Source: Streptococcus canis
Lineage (GTDB): Bacteria > Bacillota > Bacilli > Lactobacillales > Streptococcaceae
Assembly: GCF_900636575.1 (NCBI RefSeq)
Contig: NZ_LR134293.1
Coordinates: 927,001 to 991,000, forward strand
Length of the DNA stretch: 64,000 bases
Direction of reading: 5' to 3'
The position numbers were made by a program, and so were the translations under genes. Under the pieces are notes generated by a model that had not been told where the DNA came from, made no database searches, and saw only the letters and a program-made list of their open reading frames with translations. This document shows, piece by piece, positions 55,341-64,000 of this stretch. The number at the start of each line of letters is the position of its first letter. Positions within the stretch are counted from its first letter, which is position 1.

Positions 55341-55466
55341 ATACTGACAACTTTTGGTGGTCTTTTAGAGACAGTTCCGGTCATGGCTGCTAATCCGCAT
55401 TCATCGGCTGACTTTATTGCTTGTGCTGGGCAGATGCCAGCTCCTGTCCACAGCTTTAAGAATTAA
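55341..55466 (+). pseudogene. 3' remnant of a UPF0210 (PFL-like, DUF711) gene
   Basis: 41 codons with no start, opening right after a TAG and ending TAA. They read [13 protein letters not shown], then [25 protein letters not shown]. This matches the conserved end of UPF0210/DUF711 proteins, which close with FI-GG-(R/Q)IPAP(I/V)HSFKN. Nothing upstream belongs to the gene, so it is the stump of a deletion. The rest of 55238-55480 shows no gene. Confidence 0.65.
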
Positions 55467-55486
55467 TGGCTAGCACTTGTCTGTTT

Positions 55487-55515
55487 TTGCAAGTGTTTTC
55501 TTTAAATGCTATAAT
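55487..55515 (+). promoter_or_regulatory. Promoter of the phosphatase-vanY operon
   Basis: TTGCAA (55487-55492), a 17-bp spacer and TATAAT (55510-55515) with TG one base before it. Confidence 0.75.
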
Positions 55516-55542
55516 AATAAGAAGAGATTTTTGGAGGTTGAA

Positions 55543-56250
55543 ATGACAAAAACAAGACTGTATATTGCTAGACACGGCAAAACCATGTTTAACACCATTG
55601 GTCGTGCTCAAGGTTGGAGTGATACACCTCTTACGAAAAAAGGAGAAGAGGGTATCCGAGAATTAGGCTTGGGACTGAAAGATGCTGGTGTTCCTTTTAA
55701 AGCCGCTTTTTCAAGTGATTCAGGGCGAACCATGCAAACCATGGACATTATTTTGAGAGAATCGGAAAACGAATTTCTCCCTTACACACGCGATAAACGC
55801 ATTCGTGAGTGGTGCTTTGGTAGCCTTGATGGGGCTTATGATTCAGAGTTATTCTTAGGTGTTCTTCCAAGAACAAAAGTCTTTGAAAACCGTGACAACT
55901 TGCGTGATGTCCCTTATTCTGAATTAGCAGAAAGCATCGTAGAAGTTGATACGGCTAACTGGGCAGAACCATGGGAAGTCCTCCGCAAACGTATTTGGGA
56001 CGGTTTTGAAGCTATCGCCCTATCTATTCAAAATGCTGGTGGTGGCAACGCCCTTGTGGTGAGTCATGGCATGACGATTGGTACTTTTATGTGGCTAATC
56101 GATCCAGATCGTGAAAAACAATATATTGATAATGGTAGTGTTACGGTTGTCGAATTTGAAGATGGGGAATTTACCATTAAAACTATTGGAGACATGAGTT
56201 ACCGTTACCGTGGTCGTGAAATAATAGAAGCAATGTCAAATGAAACATAA
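55543..56250 (+). CDS. Histidine phosphatase family protein (phosphoglycerate mutase-like)
   Basis: 235 residues from MTKTRLYIARHGKT with TGGAGGT upstream; the open frame further 5' runs through the promoter. RHG motif with the phospho-accepting His near residue 10, SDSGRTMQTMDI (Arg), a Glu in REWCFGSLDG, and the second His in VVSHGMTIGTF. A cofactor-independent broad phosphatase is as likely as a true mutase, and streptococci carry several paralogues. Overlaps vanY by 11 bp. Confidence 0.9.
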   Translation: MTKTRLYIARHGKTMFNTIGRAQGWSDTPLTKKGEEGIRELGLGLKDAGVPFKAAFSSDSGRTMQTMDIILRESENEFLPYTRDKRIREWCFGSLDGAYDSELFLGVLPRTKVFENRDNLRDVPYSELAESIVEVDTANWAEPWEVLRKRIWDGFEAIALSIQNAGGGNALVVSHGMTIGTFMWLIDPDREKQYIDNGSVTVVEFEDGEFTIKTIGDMSYRYRGREIIEAMSNET

Positions 56251-56980
56251 TCAGTTAAAACCCTTATTCCAATTACTCGTTGTTGGTCTGTTCTTGGGAG
56301 GTATCTACCTTTTTATTAAACCAGAAAAGCAAGTCTTACCGACCACACCCCAACACAAGGCAGCCAGTCAGCAAGTGGTCAAGCAAAAGAAATCATCCAC
56401 AAGGCTCCCCAAGGTGTCTCCGAAAGACTGGGAATTGGTCTTGGTCAATCGTGACCATATCACTGAGGAAATGAGCCCAGAATTGGTTGACGTGAATGGC
56501 ATTTCTGTTGACAAACGCATTGAACAAGCTACCGCTGATTTTTTAGCGGCAGCTCAAGCCATTGACCCTCAAGAACACCTTATTTCAGGCTATCGCTCAG
56601 TAGCCTATCAAGCGGAGCTTTATCAATCTTATCTTAGCCAAGAAATGGCCAAGGATCCTAGTTTAACACAAGAAGCTGCGGAAGCTTTGGTGCAGACCTA
56701 TTCTCAGCCAGCAGGTGCCAGTGAACACCAGACAGGACTAGCTATTGATATGAGTACCGTAGATAGCTTAAATGCTAGCGATCCACAAGTAGCCAAGGCT
56801 GTTCAAAAAATAGCACCTGAATATGGTTTTGTGCTGCGGTTTCCAGATGGGAAAAAACAAAGCACAGGGGTTGGTTATGAGGATTGGCATTACCGTTATG
56901 TGGGGAAGGCCTCAGCCCGTTATATGACCCAGCATAACCTTACTCTAGAAGAATATATCACTGCTTTGAAGGAGAAATGA
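56240..56980 (+). CDS. D-alanyl-D-alanine carboxypeptidase, VanY/DacY (M15B) type
   Basis: 246 residues. An N-terminal membrane anchor (LFQLLVVGLFLGGIYLFI) is followed by a Lys/Gln/Ser-rich linker. The M15B catalytic domain (about 80-240) contains HLISGYRSVAYQAELY, GASEHQTGLAIDMS (His and Asp zinc ligands) and EDWHYRYVG (catalytic Glu/Asp region and third zinc His). It trims the terminal D-Ala from peptidoglycan stem peptides outside the membrane. Overlaps both neighbours, so part of a three-gene wall-related operon. Confidence 0.92.
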   Translation: MKHNQLKPLFQLLVVGLFLGGIYLFIKPEKQVLPTTPQHKAASQQVVKQKKSSTRLPKVSPKDWELVLVNRDHITEEMSPELVDVNGISVDKRIEQATADFLAAAQAIDPQEHLISGYRSVAYQAELYQSYLSQEMAKDPSLTQEAAEALVQTYSQPAGASEHQTGLAIDMSTVDSLNASDPQVAKAVQKIAPEYGFVLRFPDGKKQSTGVGYEDWHYRYVGKASARYMTQHNLTLEEYITALKEK

Positions 56981-57552
56981 TGAGAAGCCGACTGAAATTA
57001 CCCTATTTTGTAGGGCTCCTACTCTTCTTTTTGATTTTGATGATTGGCCCTCTGCTTGTTAATGGAAGAACGGCTAGCGCCACCAAAGAGATTAAGGTAG
57101 GCTACACCCAAGAGCAACTGATTCAAAGCATTGGTCCAGAAGTGAAGCCTCTGGCAGAGTATTATGGAGTCAGCCCCTCTGTTTTGATTGGCCAAATCCT
57201 GTTAGACACCAAAGATGGCAAGACCTTGCTAGCTGCTAAGTATCATAATCTCTTTAACAAAGAAGCAGCAGTGGGACAGGCAGCCATTACATTAAAATCT
57301 CCTAAGCAAAACAACCGAAAAATTAGGTATGCTGTTTATAAAGATAGAGAAAGTGCTATCAGAGATTACCTAAGCATGCTTAGCCAAGGGAACATCGCTG
57401 ACAAAGGCTTGTACCGAAGTCTAGCAACAGAAAAAGGCTATAAAATTCCAGCTCAAAGCTTACAAGACTATCTTCACCCCGATGATAAAACTTACGCAAA
57501 ACGTTTGATTCAAGTCATTGAGGACAAGAATTTAACAAGCTATGATCAATAG
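56977..57552 (+). CDS. Membrane-anchored glucosaminidase-like protein, catalytic Glu apparently replaced
   Basis: 191 residues. N-terminal anchor (LPYFVGLLLFFLILMIGPLLV), then one domain like the FlgJ/LytG-type beta-N-acetylglucosaminidase: SVLIGQILLDTKDGKTLLAAKYHNLFN, followed by RYAVYKDRESAIRDYLSML and YLHPDDKTYAKRLIQVIED. In active family members the first block normally reads Q(A)xLES(G)WG; here ILLDT puts Asp where the catalytic Glu is expected. It may be weak, or a binding or regulatory protein. ATGA overlap with the vanY-like gene; RBS AAGGAG. Confidence 0.8.
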   Translation: MMRSRLKLPYFVGLLLFFLILMIGPLLVNGRTASATKEIKVGYTQEQLIQSIGPEVKPLAEYYGVSPSVLIGQILLDTKDGKTLLAAKYHNLFNKEAAVGQAAITLKSPKQNNRKIRYAVYKDRESAIRDYLSMLSQGNIADKGLYRSLATEKGYKIPAQSLQDYLHPDDKTYAKRLIQVIEDKNLTSYDQ

Positions 57553-57554
57553 AA

Positions 57555-57586
57555 TTAGCACTCTTTGAAAAGAGTGCTAATTTTTT
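57555..57586 (+). promoter_or_regulatory. CIRCE element 1, also terminator-like
   Basis: TTAGCACTC (57555-57563) and GAGTGCTAA (57572-57580) are perfect CIRCE arms with an 8-nt rather than 9-nt spacer. Six T follow, so the RNA form would also terminate the preceding operon. Confidence 0.85.
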
Positions 57587-57597
57587 GAGTTTTTCCC

Positions 57598-57663
57598 TTG
57601 ACATGCGTGTTGGAAGGAGTATAATGGAATTATAAATTAGCAGTCTGATACATAGAGTGCTAA
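57598..57663 (+). promoter_or_regulatory. hrcA promoter and CIRCE element 2
   Basis: TTGACA (57598-57603), a 16-bp spacer and TATAAT (57620-57625). Downstream, TTAGCAGTC-N9-GAGTGCTAA (57637-57663) is a CIRCE with one mismatch in the left arm. HrcA binding to both sites flanking the promoter would repress the operon until heat shock. Confidence 0.88.
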
Positions 57664-57684
57664 GTGAAAGGAAGTGGTTGGTTT

Positions 57685-58719
57685 GTGATTACCGAGCGTC
57701 AAAACGACATCTTAAACCTTATTGTGGAATTGTTTACGCAGACCCATGAACCAGTCGGCTCAAAAGCTTTACAGTCTGTTATAGATTCTAGTAGTGCTAC
57801 TATCAGAAATGACATGGCTAAGCTGGAAAAACTGGGCCTCCTTGAAAAAGCACATACTTCTAGCGGACGGATGCCGAGTGCTGCAGGGTTTAAGTATTTT
57901 GTGGAACACTCACTAAGTTTAGATAGCATTGATGAACAAGATGTCTATCAGATGGTCAAAGCCTTTGATTTTGAAGCCTTTAGACTGGAAGATCTTCTGG
58001 CTAAGGCCAGTCAAATTTTAGCAGAAATTACGGGCTATACGGCTGTAATTTTAGATGTGGAACCTGCTAGGCAAAAATTAACGGCCTTTGATATTGTTCA
58101 ATTGTCCAATCATGATGCCTTAGCTGTGCTTACCTTGGACGAATCAAAACCCTTAACCGTTCAGTTTGCCATTCCCAAAAATTTCCTTAGCAAAGACCTT
58201 TTAGTTCTCAAGGAAATTGTGGATGAGCGTCTATTAGGTAGGGACGTGATGGCTGTTCATTATAAATTACGAACAGAAATTCCACAGGTTGTTCAAAAGT
58301 ATTTCACAGTGACAGACAACGTCTTGGATCTGTTTGCTTACATCTTTGCTGGTCTTTTCCAAGAAACGATTTTTGTTTCAGGAAAGGTAGCTTCTCTTGA
58401 TTATGCTGGCTTAGCTACCTATCAATTTCTTGACCATGAGCAACAGTTGGCCCTGTCAATTAGGCAGAGCATGGCAGAAGATGATATGGCGATCGTTCAA
58501 GTGGCAGAAAGTCGAGAAGCAGCTCTGGCCAATGTCACCCTGTTGACTTACAAATTTTTAATTCCTTATCGTGGTTTTGGGCTGCTTAGCCTAATCGGAC
58601 CGATTGATATGGATTATCGCCGTAGTGTCAGTTTGATGAATGTTATCGGACGTATTCTGGCAGTTAAATTAAGAGATTACTACCGTTATTTGAATAGTAA
58701 TCACTATGAAGTTAACTAG
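57685..58719 (+). CDS. hrcA: Heat-inducible transcription repressor HrcA
   Basis: 344 residues from GTG 57685 ([16 protein letters not shown] is the standard HrcA beginning), with AAAGGAAG about 11 nt upstream. Winged-helix domain with [39 protein letters not shown]; effector domain with [19 protein letters not shown]; and a C-terminal [19 protein letters not shown]. It represses its own operon at CIRCE with help from GroEL. Confidence 0.97.
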   Translation: MITERQNDILNLIVELFTQTHEPVGSKALQSVIDSSSATIRNDMAKLEKLGLLEKAHTSSGRMPSAAGFKYFVEHSLSLDSIDEQDVYQMVKAFDFEAFRLEDLLAKASQILAEITGYTAVILDVEPARQKLTAFDIVQLSNHDALAVLTLDESKPLTVQFAIPKNFLSKDLLVLKEIVDERLLGRDVMAVHYKLRTEIPQVVQKYFTVTDNVLDLFAYIFAGLFQETIFVSGKVASLDYAGLATYQFLDHEQQLALSIRQSMAEDDMAIVQVAESREAALANVTLLTYKFLIPYRGFGLLSLIGPIDMDYRRSVSLMNVIGRILAVKLRDYYRYLNSNHYEVN

Positions 58720-58760
58720 CGCAGCTTATTGATTGAAAATATAAGAAAGAGGTATAGCCC

Positions 58761-59303
58761 TTGTCAAAAAAAGAAAAAAAAGAACAGGTCAAGCAAGAAG
58801 CTATCGACGAGGTTGTTGAGACAACTGAAGAGACAAAAGATAACGTCGTTGAAGAAACTCCTGAGAAAACAGACTTGGAATTGGCTAATGAACGCGCAGA
58901 AGACTTTGAAAACAAGTACCTCCGCGCTCACGCTGAGATGCAAAACATTCAACGCCGTGCCAACGAAGAACGTCAAAACTTGCAACGTTACCGTTCGCAA
59001 GACTTAGCGAAAAAAATTCTCCCAAGCCTTGATAATTTAGAACGTGCTTTAGCTGTTGAAGGGCTGACAGACGATGTCAAAAAAGGCCTTGAAATGGTTC
59101 AAGAGAGCCTTGTTCAAGCCCTTAAAGAAGAAGGGATTGAAGAAGTGGCTGTAGAAAGCTTTGATCACAATCTCCATATGGCTGTTCAAACCTTGCCAGC
59201 AGACGATGACCACCCAGCAGATAGCATTGCACAAGTTTTCCAAAAAGGCTACAAACTCCATGAGCGCTTGCTAAGACCAGCCATGGTGGTAGTTTATAAT
59301 TAA
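58761..59303 (+). CDS. grpE: Nucleotide exchange factor GrpE
   Basis: 180 residues. The only usable start is TTG 58761, with AAAGAGGT about 8 nt upstream. A charged Lys/Glu-rich N-terminus leads into the long coiled coil ([43 protein letters not shown]) and the beta domain ([43 protein letters not shown]). It releases ADP from DnaK. The first codons contain long A runs (AAAAAAAGAAAAAAAAG), and the N-terminus ([11 protein letters not shown]) differs from the S. pyogenes protein as I remember it. Confidence 0.95.
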   Translation: MSKKEKKEQVKQEAIDEVVETTEETKDNVVEETPEKTDLELANERAEDFENKYLRAHAEMQNIQRRANEERQNLQRYRSQDLAKKILPSLDNLERALAVEGLTDDVKKGLEMVQESLVQALKEEGIEEVAVESFDHNLHMAVQTLPADDDHPADSIAQVFQKGYKLHERLLRPAMVVVYN

Positions 59304-61503
<2,200 letters not shown>

Positions 61504-61505
<2 letters not shown>

Positions 61506-61529
61506 AAATGTCTACTAGACATTTTTATC
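61504..61529 (+). terminator. Hairpin at the dnaK stop
   Basis: AAAAATGTC-TACTA-GACATTTTT starts within the stop region and is followed by ATCC, so it has the stem of a terminator but only a short T tract. Partial read-through is likely. Confidence 0.6.
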
Positions 61530-61553
61530 CCGAACCCTGAAACAAAAAGTGAT

Positions 61554-61680
61554 GCCGTCCACTGAACTGTTTTATCCCATGAGATGGAAATGCCAATCGA
61601 GTAGTAGGCTCTATGGACTATTTTAGCCTGTGAACCTAGAGACAGAGAGCGGACGGTTAAGGTTCGGGGGACCTTTTTAT
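61554..61680 (+). ncRNA. Candidate structured RNA ending in a terminator, dnaK-dnaJ gap
   Basis: CCGTCC (61555-61560) can pair with GGACGG (61651-61656), enclosing CCATGAGATGG and an AGGCT/AGCCT hairpin. Directly after comes AAGGT...ACCTT (61659-61675) with TTTAT, a terminator-like hairpin. This layout of a closed multi-stem followed by a terminator resembles a riboswitch or a small RNA. No known class is recognised. Confidence 0.35.
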
Positions 61681-61774
61681 CTCAAGCCAAGAAATTGGAG
61701 AGCTCGAATTCATGTTAATTCGAAAAGTGGTTACTATCGAATCACATGACACGCGTCATAATAAGCTACAAATT

Positions 61775-61800
61775 CAGAGGTTGCCCCAGCCTCTGTTTTT
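61775..61800 (+). terminator. Terminator within the dnaK-dnaJ gap
   Basis: CAGAGG and CCTCTG around TTGCCCCAG, followed by five T. It implies a transcript ending here that is separate from dnaJ. Confidence 0.75.
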
Positions 61801-62286
61801 GGCTAGAAAGCGACCGAAGACTGTAAAAAAGATGTATTAGGTCGTGGGAAAAGCGAAAGCGACGGGGTCGGAGACCGCAGATATGGGCAACTCCAACGTG
61901 GTGAAGGTCAGATGACAGTTGTGTTATTTGATGGGGAAAGACCTTAGGGCTTGATTATAAGTCATGATAGGCAATAAGCGACTGCTGACGATCACGCCAC
62001 TTAAGGAGTTTGTTGAAAAAAGATGAAACTCACAGAAAGGAAGGCAAGTGTTCTTAATTGAACATGAGCTACGGACTGTGCTAAAAAGATTGTTTTTCTT
62101 TGGACGCAAGTCGTCTGACGTCAAAACTCCTATTTCTTAGGAATTTATCGAGAGAAGAACCTTTATATAGAAAGGAAACGAACCCGCCCTAAAAGCTGTG
62201 TGAAAAAGATGAATCGTTTAGAAAATCAGGATTTTCTGTCGATTTCCTATTGTCACTTTGCTTTTTTCGGGCTTGGTATCTTAATT
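61801..62286 (+). other. Remaining dnaK-dnaJ gap, hairpin-rich, no gene
   Basis: No convincing reading frame. Pairings seen: CGACC/GGTCG (61812 and 61842), GGTC-GGA-GACC near 61877, AAGGTC (about 61906) with GACCTT (about 61941). No clear promoter for dnaJ is found; AACCTTTATATAG near 62160 is a weak candidate. Confidence 0.4.
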
Positions 62287-63423
62287 ATGAACAATACTGA
62301 ATTTTACGATCGTTTGGGGGTTTCTAAGGATGCCTCCCAAGACGACATTAAAAAAGCTTACCGTAAGATGTCCAAAAAATACCATCCAGACATCAATAAA
62401 GAAGCAGGTGCAGAGCAAAAATATAAGGATGTCCAAGAGGCCTATGAAACGCTAAGCGACTCTCAAAAACGTGCCGCTTATGACCAATATGGAGCTGCGG
62501 GTGCTAATGGTGGCTTCGGTAGTGGAGCGGGCGGTTTTGGTGGCTTTGATGGTGCTGGCTTTGGCGGCTTTGAAGACATTTTCTCAAGTTTCTTTGGTGG
62601 CGGTGGCATGCGCAACCCTAATGCTCCTCGTCAAGGCGATGACTTACAGTACCGTGTCAATTTGTCTTTTGAAGAGGCTGTTTTTGGTGTTGAAAAAGAA
62701 GTTAGCTATAACCGTGAAGCAACTTGTGGCACCTGTGCAGGGTCAGGTGCAAAACCTGGTACTAGTCCAGTGACCTGTCGTAAGTGTCACGGTTCAGGTG
62801 TGATGACGGTTGATACACAAACACCCCTAGGTATGATGCGTCGTCAAGTGACTTGTGATGTCTGTCATGGTAGTGGACAAGAAATTAAAGAACCGTGTCC
62901 AACCTGTCATGGGACTGGTCATGAAAAGAAAGTCCACAAAGTTTCCGTCAAAATTCCAGCAGGTGTGGAAACTGGTCAGCAAATTCGTCTTCAAGGACAA
63001 GGTGAGGCTGGTTTTAATGGTGGACCTTATGGTGATCTATTTGTCATTTTAAATGTCTTACCAAGTAAGAAATTTGAGCGAAATGGTTCGACGATTTATT
63101 ACAGTCTGAATATCACTTTCACTCAGGCAGCCTTAGGGGATACTGTAGATATTCCAACAGTCCATGGCGATGTTGAAATGGCTATCCCAGCAGGAACACA
63201 AACAGGTAAAACCTTCCGTCTCAAAGGCAAAGGGGCACCAAAGCTCCGTGGTGGTGGCCAAGGTGATCAGCATGTGACAGTCAATATTGTCACTCCAACC
63301 AAACTCAATGAAGCTCAAAAAGAAGCTTTAAGGGCTTTTGCTGAGGCAAGTGGTGAGCAACCTCTCCATCCCAAGAAAAAAGGATTCTTTGATAAGGTCA
63401 AAGATGCTTTAGAAGATATTTAA
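62287..63423 (+). CDS. dnaJ: Co-chaperone DnaJ (Hsp40)
   Basis: 378 residues from [17 protein letters not shown], the standard start, although the RBS is weak; a frame open 29 codons further upstream looks non-coding. J domain with the HPD motif ([10 protein letters not shown]), a Gly/Phe-rich region with [13 protein letters not shown], and four zinc repeats [24 protein letters not shown] and CPTCHGTG, then the substrate-binding C-terminus. It stimulates DnaK ATPase and delivers clients. Confidence 0.97.
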   Translation: MNNTEFYDRLGVSKDASQDDIKKAYRKMSKKYHPDINKEAGAEQKYKDVQEAYETLSDSQKRAAYDQYGAAGANGGFGSGAGGFGGFDGAGFGGFEDIFSSFFGGGGMRNPNAPRQGDDLQYRVNLSFEEAVFGVEKEVSYNREATCGTCAGSGAKPGTSPVTCRKCHGSGVMTVDTQTPLGMMRRQVTCDVCHGSGQEIKEPCPTCHGTGHEKKVHKVSVKIPAGVETGQQIRLQGQGEAGFNGGPYGDLFVILNVLPSKKFERNGSTIYYSLNITFTQAALGDTVDIPTVHGDVEMAIPAGTQTGKTFRLKGKGAPKLRGGGQGDQHVTVNIVTPTKLNEAQKEALRAFAEASGEQPLHPKKKGFFDKVKDALEDI

Positions 63424-63431
63424 AAGAATTA

Positions 63432-63462
63432 AACGAATGCTTTTTTGAAAGCTGCGTTTTTT
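63432..63462 (+). terminator. Terminator after dnaJ
   Basis: AACG-aat-GCTTT ... AAAGC-tg-CGTT forms a hairpin with a small internal loop, ending in six T. Confidence 0.7.
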
Positions 63463-63557
63463 CTTATTAAAATCAAGGTGGGAGGCATTTTTGATGTTAA
63501 AACTCATTTTTTTCTTGCCAAAGTCCTCAATCTGGTGTATCATATTTAGGTAATTAA

Positions 63558-63587
63558 TTTGATTATCAAATCATTTTAAAATAAAAT
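63558..63587 (+). promoter_or_regulatory. fabM promoter with FabT-like operator
   Basis: TTTGATTATCAAA (63558-63570) is a perfect palindrome around a central T, matching the FabT site type (TTTGA-N3-TCAAA). It includes the -35 TTGATT (63559), 17 bp from TAAAAT (63582-63587). FabT, a MarR-family repressor, would block fabM transcription when acyl-ACP is plentiful. Confidence 0.75.
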
Positions 63588-63627
63588 AATTTTGTTTTCA
63601 AATAAGTTATCAGAAAAGAGGGCTGTT

Positions 63628-64000
63628 ATGCAGTTTAAACATATCATCTTTGACATTGAAGACGACCTTGCGACTCTAACCTTAAACCGTCCAGAGGTAT
63701 CTAATGGGTTTAACATTCCGATCTGTCAAGAAATTTTAGAAGCATTGGTGGAAGTTAAGCAGCAGTCTTCTGTGCGCTTTTTACTGATTAAAGCCAATGG
63801 GAAAATTTTTTCAGTTGGTGGGGATTTGGTTGAGATGCAAGCTGCTGTTGAAAAGGATGATGTCCAGTCATTGGTTAAAATTGCTGAGCTGGTTCAAGAA
63901 ATTTCATTTGCAATTAAGCAGCTGCCTAAACCAGTTATTCTTTGTGCTGATGGTGCAGTAGCTGGTGCAGCATTTAATATTGCTTTAGCAGTCGATTTTT
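63628..64000 (+). CDS. fabM: trans-2-decenoyl-ACP isomerase FabM (3' end beyond window)
   Basis: 124 codons visible. Crotonase fold: [21 protein letters not shown], then [13 protein letters not shown] and [20 protein letters not shown], the two oxyanion-hole blocks. In streptococci the gene following dnaJ and leading the fab cluster is fabM, which makes cis-3 from trans-2 enoyl-ACP for unsaturated fatty acids. A general enoyl-CoA hydratase is the alternative; the FabT-like site supports fabM. Confidence 0.88.
   Translation, partial: MQFKHIIFDIEDDLATLTLNRPEVSNGFNIPICQEILEALVEVKQQSSVRFLLIKANGKIFSVGGDLVEMQAAVEKDDVQSLVKIAELVQEISFAIKQLPKPVILCADGAVAGAAFNIALAVDF

Noticed and set aside
58729..59007. 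92-codon frame overlapping the start of grpE
   Set aside because: It is a Lys/Arg/Thr-rich shadow of the grpE coding sequence in another frame, with no family features.
61700..61711. SacI-EcoRI pair resembling a cloning polylinker
   Set aside because: GAGCTCGAATTC matches two adjacent sites of common polylinkers, but the flanking bases do not continue the polylinker and the region reads as genomic intergenic DNA.

Overview
The window is a chromosomal segment of a low-GC Gram-positive coccus of the pyogenic Streptococcus group. Gene content and order (sucrose cluster, secreted IgG-specific endoglycosidase, secA-acpS-alr, the ten-gene shr-shp-sia haem operon, recG, codY, gatCAB, hrcA-grpE-dnaK-dnaJ, then fabM) match Streptococcus pyogenes as I know it. 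Shr, Shp, EndoS and GrpE, however, differ from the S. pyogenes proteins as I remember them, so a close relative such as S. dysgalactiae or S. canis is more likely. That species call rests on memory of homologues, not on a search.

Layout. 1-1258 (minus): a thioredoxin-like secreted protein cut by the window edge, coupled to a membrane-anchored coiled-coil protein with a C-terminal excalibur motif. 1436-4532: pepP, comEB, efp, asp23, nusB. 4984-9522: scrR-scrB divergent from scrA, both controlled from one intergenic operator region. 9754-12915: EndoS. 13205-19373: scrK, manA, secA, acpS, alr. 19461-20948: secreted CHAP protein (Isp2-like). 21150-34909: haem acquisition operon of surface receptors Shr and Shp, ABC transporter SiaABC, a heterodimeric ABC exporter-type pair SiaDE and an ECF-type importer SiaFGH, with most junctions overlapping. 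35010-39973: recG, a decayed stretch with a nested palindrome, asparaginase, and a HAD hydrolase fused to a MazG-like domain. 40308-49180: usp, aminotransferase, codY, pncA, rhodanese, then a ccpN-ppsR-ppdK carbon-flow module. 49412-54128: gatCAB, an EamA permease and a small membrane protein. 54375-55103: an accessory-looking gene encoding a membrane-anchored protein of sixteen 11/12-residue repeats. 55341-57552: a UPF0210 remnant, a phosphatase and two cell-wall proteins. 57685-63423: HrcA-regulated chaperone genes with two long non-coding gaps. 63628-end: start of the fatty-acid synthesis cluster (fabM).

Regulation is unusually readable here. Visible sites include a LacI-type palindrome carrying the -35 boxes of both divergent scr promoters, a near-perfect CodY box next to the codY promoter, CcpN-like sites in the ccpN promoter, two CIRCE elements before hrcA and a FabT-like palindrome over the fabM promoter.

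The least explained piece is the repeat-protein locus at 54300-55240. It combines an AT-dinucleotide tract inside a promoter-like sequence, a secretion signal resembling the KxYKxGKxW type, a recombination-prone repeat array, and a one-base frame disruption that removes a plausible conserved C-terminal tail. Other candidates are structured non-coding DNA between dnaK and dnaJ, a CcpN homologue with no canonical start codon, and an IS-end-like nested palindrome near ansA.
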